From the NCBI GenBank assembly GCA_022013685.1, contig JAKLPV010000070.1, positions 41,860-105,859 on the forward strand: DNA of 64,000 bases. The letters are read 5' to 3'. Origin of the DNA: Anaerolineae bacterium (GTDB lineage Bacteria; Chloroflexota; Anaerolineae; Anaerolineales; Villigracilaceae). The notes below the pieces were generated by a model. The model was given only the letters and a program-made list of their open reading frames with translations, was not told the origin of the DNA and did no database searches. This document shows, in pieces, positions 62,331-64,000 of the stretch. The position numbers and the translations under genes are program-made. Each line of letters begins with the position of its first letter. The stretch's first letter is position 1.

Positions 62331-62567
62331 CTAATACAAAATAAGCAGGTTTTTGAAAGCGGACACGATTAAATCTTTATCTCCGCTTATTTTTGCCCGT
62401 TGCATGGCTTCATGGAACGAGAAGCGCCCTGAGACAAAGATGTTGAAATCCAATACATCCATTCCCAATTCAGCTTGGGGTTCGCCATGGCCGATCGTCC
62501 AGGCTCCTCCGGCGATTCCGCTAAGATTTAGGGAGATTGCCTGGCCATCTAGTACACTTTGGCTCAA
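62331..62567 (-). pseudogene. C-terminal remnant of an SCP2-like protein
   Basis: 78 residues (DGQAISLNLSG, IGHGEPQAELGMDV, SGRFSFHEAMQRAKISGD) resemble the lipid-binding SCP2 domain. No start or N-terminal domain is found; the frame opens at a TTG inside the left end of the insertion sequence. The N-terminal part is not visible to the right of the element, so a simple split gene is not shown. Confidence 0.5.
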
Positions 62568-62579
62568 ATAGTTGAGAAG

Positions 62580-63314
62580 TTACGCGGTCAGCGCCTTGCC
62601 TTGGTAGGTCCACTTGAACGGTTTTGCCATCGTCCGGTTGTAATACTCGACGAAAGCCAGGACTTTGCGCTTCAGATCATCCAGGGAAGTAAAGTTGCCG
62701 CGCTTGATGACTTTTCGAACCAAGATACTGAACCAAATTTCGATCTGGTTCATCCAGGAAGCGTGTTTGGGAGTGTAATGAAAAACGATCCGGTGCGTTG
62801 GGTCACTCAGAAAATCGGCCCGAGAAGCCATGGATTTCAAAATACCCGATTCGCCTTTGACGCCCAGATCGATCACCAAGTCGGATTCTTCGGCGACATA
62901 GCAGACCAGAGATTCAGACATGTGCGTGTTGAGATTATCGCTAATAAAATGCCATTGGTTGACCCGAAGATCGGAAGCCACACGGCTTTTGATATGCTCG
63001 ACGAAATCTTGTTCATTCCGGGTCTTCCCCGCGGTGCAGGCCACCAGTTCTCCGGTCGCAACATCAATATTGCAGGTAAAAGACAGCGTACCATGCCGAA
63101 TATATTCAAATTCCCGTCGTTCAACCTTCCCCGGCAACATGGGTAAGCCCGGATGTTTGCGCTCCAAGGCTTGAACTCCGGTCATTTCATCCACACTTTC
63201 CGTGCGTTGACCCTCTTTGGCTCGTTCAGGAGCGGTTTTGTAGGTTTGATTAATGCCCGTCACTTTCTCATCGAAACCGTCTTCGTAGCCGGGTGTCAAC
63301 CAATAACGACTCAA
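62580..63314 (-). CDS. IS630 transposase, catalytic part (ORF B)
   Basis: 244 residues with the DDE triad: the first Asp in ESVDEMTG, the second in FISDNLNTH and the Glu in [30 protein letters not shown] is typical of the family. It lacks a proper start: LKYADLRPH lies upstream in the same frame, continuous with the family, and must come from ORF A by a frame change. Confidence 0.88.
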   Translation of the reverse strand: MSRYWLTPGYEDGFDEKVTGINQTYKTAPERAKEGQRTESVDEMTGVQALERKHPGLPMLPGKVERREFEYIRHGTLSFTCNIDVATGELVACTAGKTRNEQDFVEHIKSRVASDLRVNQWHFISDNLNTHMSESLVCYVAEESDLVIDLGVKGESGILKSMASRADFLSDPTHRIVFHYTPKHASWMNQIEIWFSILVRKVIKRGNFTSLDDLKRKVLAFVEYYNRTMAKPFKWTYQGKALTA

Positions 63315-63327
63315 ATGGGGTCGGAGA

Positions 63328-63792
63328 TCAGCATATTTTTAAAAGCCTCGCGGCATGGCGGGCTGAAATGTCATCAACTATCTTGCGTTTTATGACTTCA
63401 TCCGCAATTTCCCGTGCAGTCCACTGGCTAATCGGTCGCTCTGAATTTTCAGGGACTTCACAGGCCAGGGCTTCAATCTGGCAGCGTTGGTCAGCTGTAA
63501 TTCGGCTGGGCGCGCCGGGGCGCGGTCTATCTTCGAGACGTTCTTCAATGCTCAAGTCAGCATAGGGAATGCTCTGGGCTTTGACCCACCGATTGCGCCA
63601 ACATTGGGCGGTATTGATGCTGATCTTGAAGGTGGCGGCGATGGCACTGTTCGTTTGACCTTCTCCGGCGGCCAATATAATGCGCCCGCGCAATGCAATT
63701 TGCTGACCAATATTGTGGCGACGAACCAATTGTTCCAAACCGGTTTGTTCTTCTGCGATCAGCTTTACTACTGTAGCTTTTGGAGTTGGCAT
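63328..63792 (-). CDS. IS630 transposase, DNA-binding part (ORF A)
   Basis: 154 residues with a helix-turn-helix ([23 protein letters not shown]) and a linker ([20 protein letters not shown]), ending [11 protein letters not shown]. The family continues RLLKxADLxPHxSRYWL; the sequence needed ([14 protein letters not shown]) is in the +1 frame just after the run TTTTAAAAA. So the transposase is either made by frameshifting or is broken. Confidence 0.85.
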   Translation of the reverse strand: MPTPKATVVKLIAEEQTGLEQLVRRHNIGQQIALRGRIILAAGEGQTNSAIAATFKISINTAQCWRNRWVKAQSIPYADLSIEERLEDRPRPGAPSRITADQRCQIEALACEVPENSERPISQWTAREIADEVIKRKIVDDISARHAARLLKIC

Positions 63793-63826
63793 TCTGGCTT
63801 CTCGGCTTTCTGTTTTAACATAGTTT

Positions 63827-64000
63827 AATGGCCGCCAACCCGCCAGTCAACTCTACGCCAAGTCTTGTTAGGAATGCCGAAAAAATAACTTACTCTTTTC
63901 ATACCAGCTTTTTTTCTTTCCTGTAGAGCTTTTGATTCTGTACATCAAGTGGGGCGAAAAAAGCCCATTTTGATACCTCTTTAGCCATGTTGTTAGCTCA
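63827..64000. other. Right-end region, no supported gene
   Basis: 174 bp. Only short frames (under 30 residues) occur on either strand. No RNA, repeat or known protein is seen. Confidence 0.5.

Larger units (their letters stand above)
62550..63826 (-). mobile_element. IS630-family insertion sequence
   Basis: About 1.28 kb with two transposase frames. The inner ends are imperfect inverted repeats: CAAATAGTTGAGAAG (62564-62578) against CTTCTCGGCTTTCTG (63798-63812), 11 of 15 matching. The outer borders are uncertain; TA dinucleotides at both sides fit the family's target. The element is next to the remnant gene. Confidence 0.7.

Noticed and set aside
62331..63826. IS insertion that splits a full SCP2-like gene
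   Set aside because: The missing N-terminal half is not found on the other side of the element, so a simple split is not supported.

Overview
The window looks like chromosomal DNA of a Chloroflexota bacterium, probably class Anaerolineae. This is inferred from gene content and protein style, not from a database match. The clues are a zinc-ribbon protein with 'PDWL' repeats, a STAND-ATPase/WD40 protein beside a CHAT protein, several lipoproteins with a short LSAC lipobox, a VKOR-thioredoxin fusion, and a 14-gene nuo operon divergent from fixABCX. GC content is moderate to high. Core metabolic genes dominate, with one accessory cassette (10.9-16.1 kb) and one insertion sequence at the right end.

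Layout. 1-3.7 kb (-): an overlapping operon of an 87-residue protein, two membrane proteins and a large zinc-ribbon/tandem-repeat protein that runs off the left edge. 3.7-5.1 kb (-): MGDG-synthase-like glycosyltransferase and a DUF951 protein. 5.2-6.9 kb (+): phosphoribosyltransferase, tRNA-Arg(GCG), surE. 6.9-9.4 kb (-): mutS2. 9.5-10.9 kb (+): ROK sugar kinase and clpS. 10.9-16.0 kb (-): CHAT-SIR2 protein and STAND ATPase-WD40 protein behind a good sigma-70 promoter. 16.2-19.9 kb (-): VKOR-thioredoxin fusion, metK under a SAM-I riboswitch, and a sulfatase-modifying-factor-like lipoprotein. 20.1-21.8 kb (+): XPB-N-like protein. 21.8-27.9 kb (-): Mrp Na+/H+ antiporter with MrpA and MrpB fused. 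27.9-31.0 kb (-): Fur-family regulator and CbiMQO cobalt/nickel ECF transporter. 31.1-31.8 kb (-): HAD phosphatase. 31.8-46.5 kb (-): complete nuoABCDEFGHIJKLMN. 46.7-50.2 kb (+): fixABCX. 50.3-53.2 kb: MOSC protein, ECF sigma factor, DegV, a small membrane protein and a small hypothetical protein. 53.3-55.8 kb (+): S41-protease lipoprotein. 55.9-59.6 kb (+): beta-propeller lipoprotein, DHODH-like barrel and fmt in an overlapping run. 59.7-62.2 kb (+): hypothetical protein, glpK and a small membrane protein. 62.3-63.8 kb: a remnant ORF and an IS630-family element whose transposase is split over two frames.

How the parts fit. Complex I, the FixABCX electron-transfer flavoprotein complex and Mrp form a bioenergetic block: FixABCX can bifurcate electrons, Nuo pumps ions, and Mrp exchanges Na+ for H+. 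Fur-CbiMQO is a metal-uptake unit with a candidate autoregulatory operator. metK is controlled by its own product through the riboswitch.

The most novel-looking unit is the CHAT-SIR2 / STAND-WD40 pair. It has the parts of a regulated conflict or cell-suicide device: a sensor propeller, an ATPase switch, a caspase-like protease and a possible NAD-cleaving domain. A second notable theme is families of short dispersed repeats inserted in frame inside housekeeping genes (mutS2, nuoL, nuoG) and in intergenic gaps.
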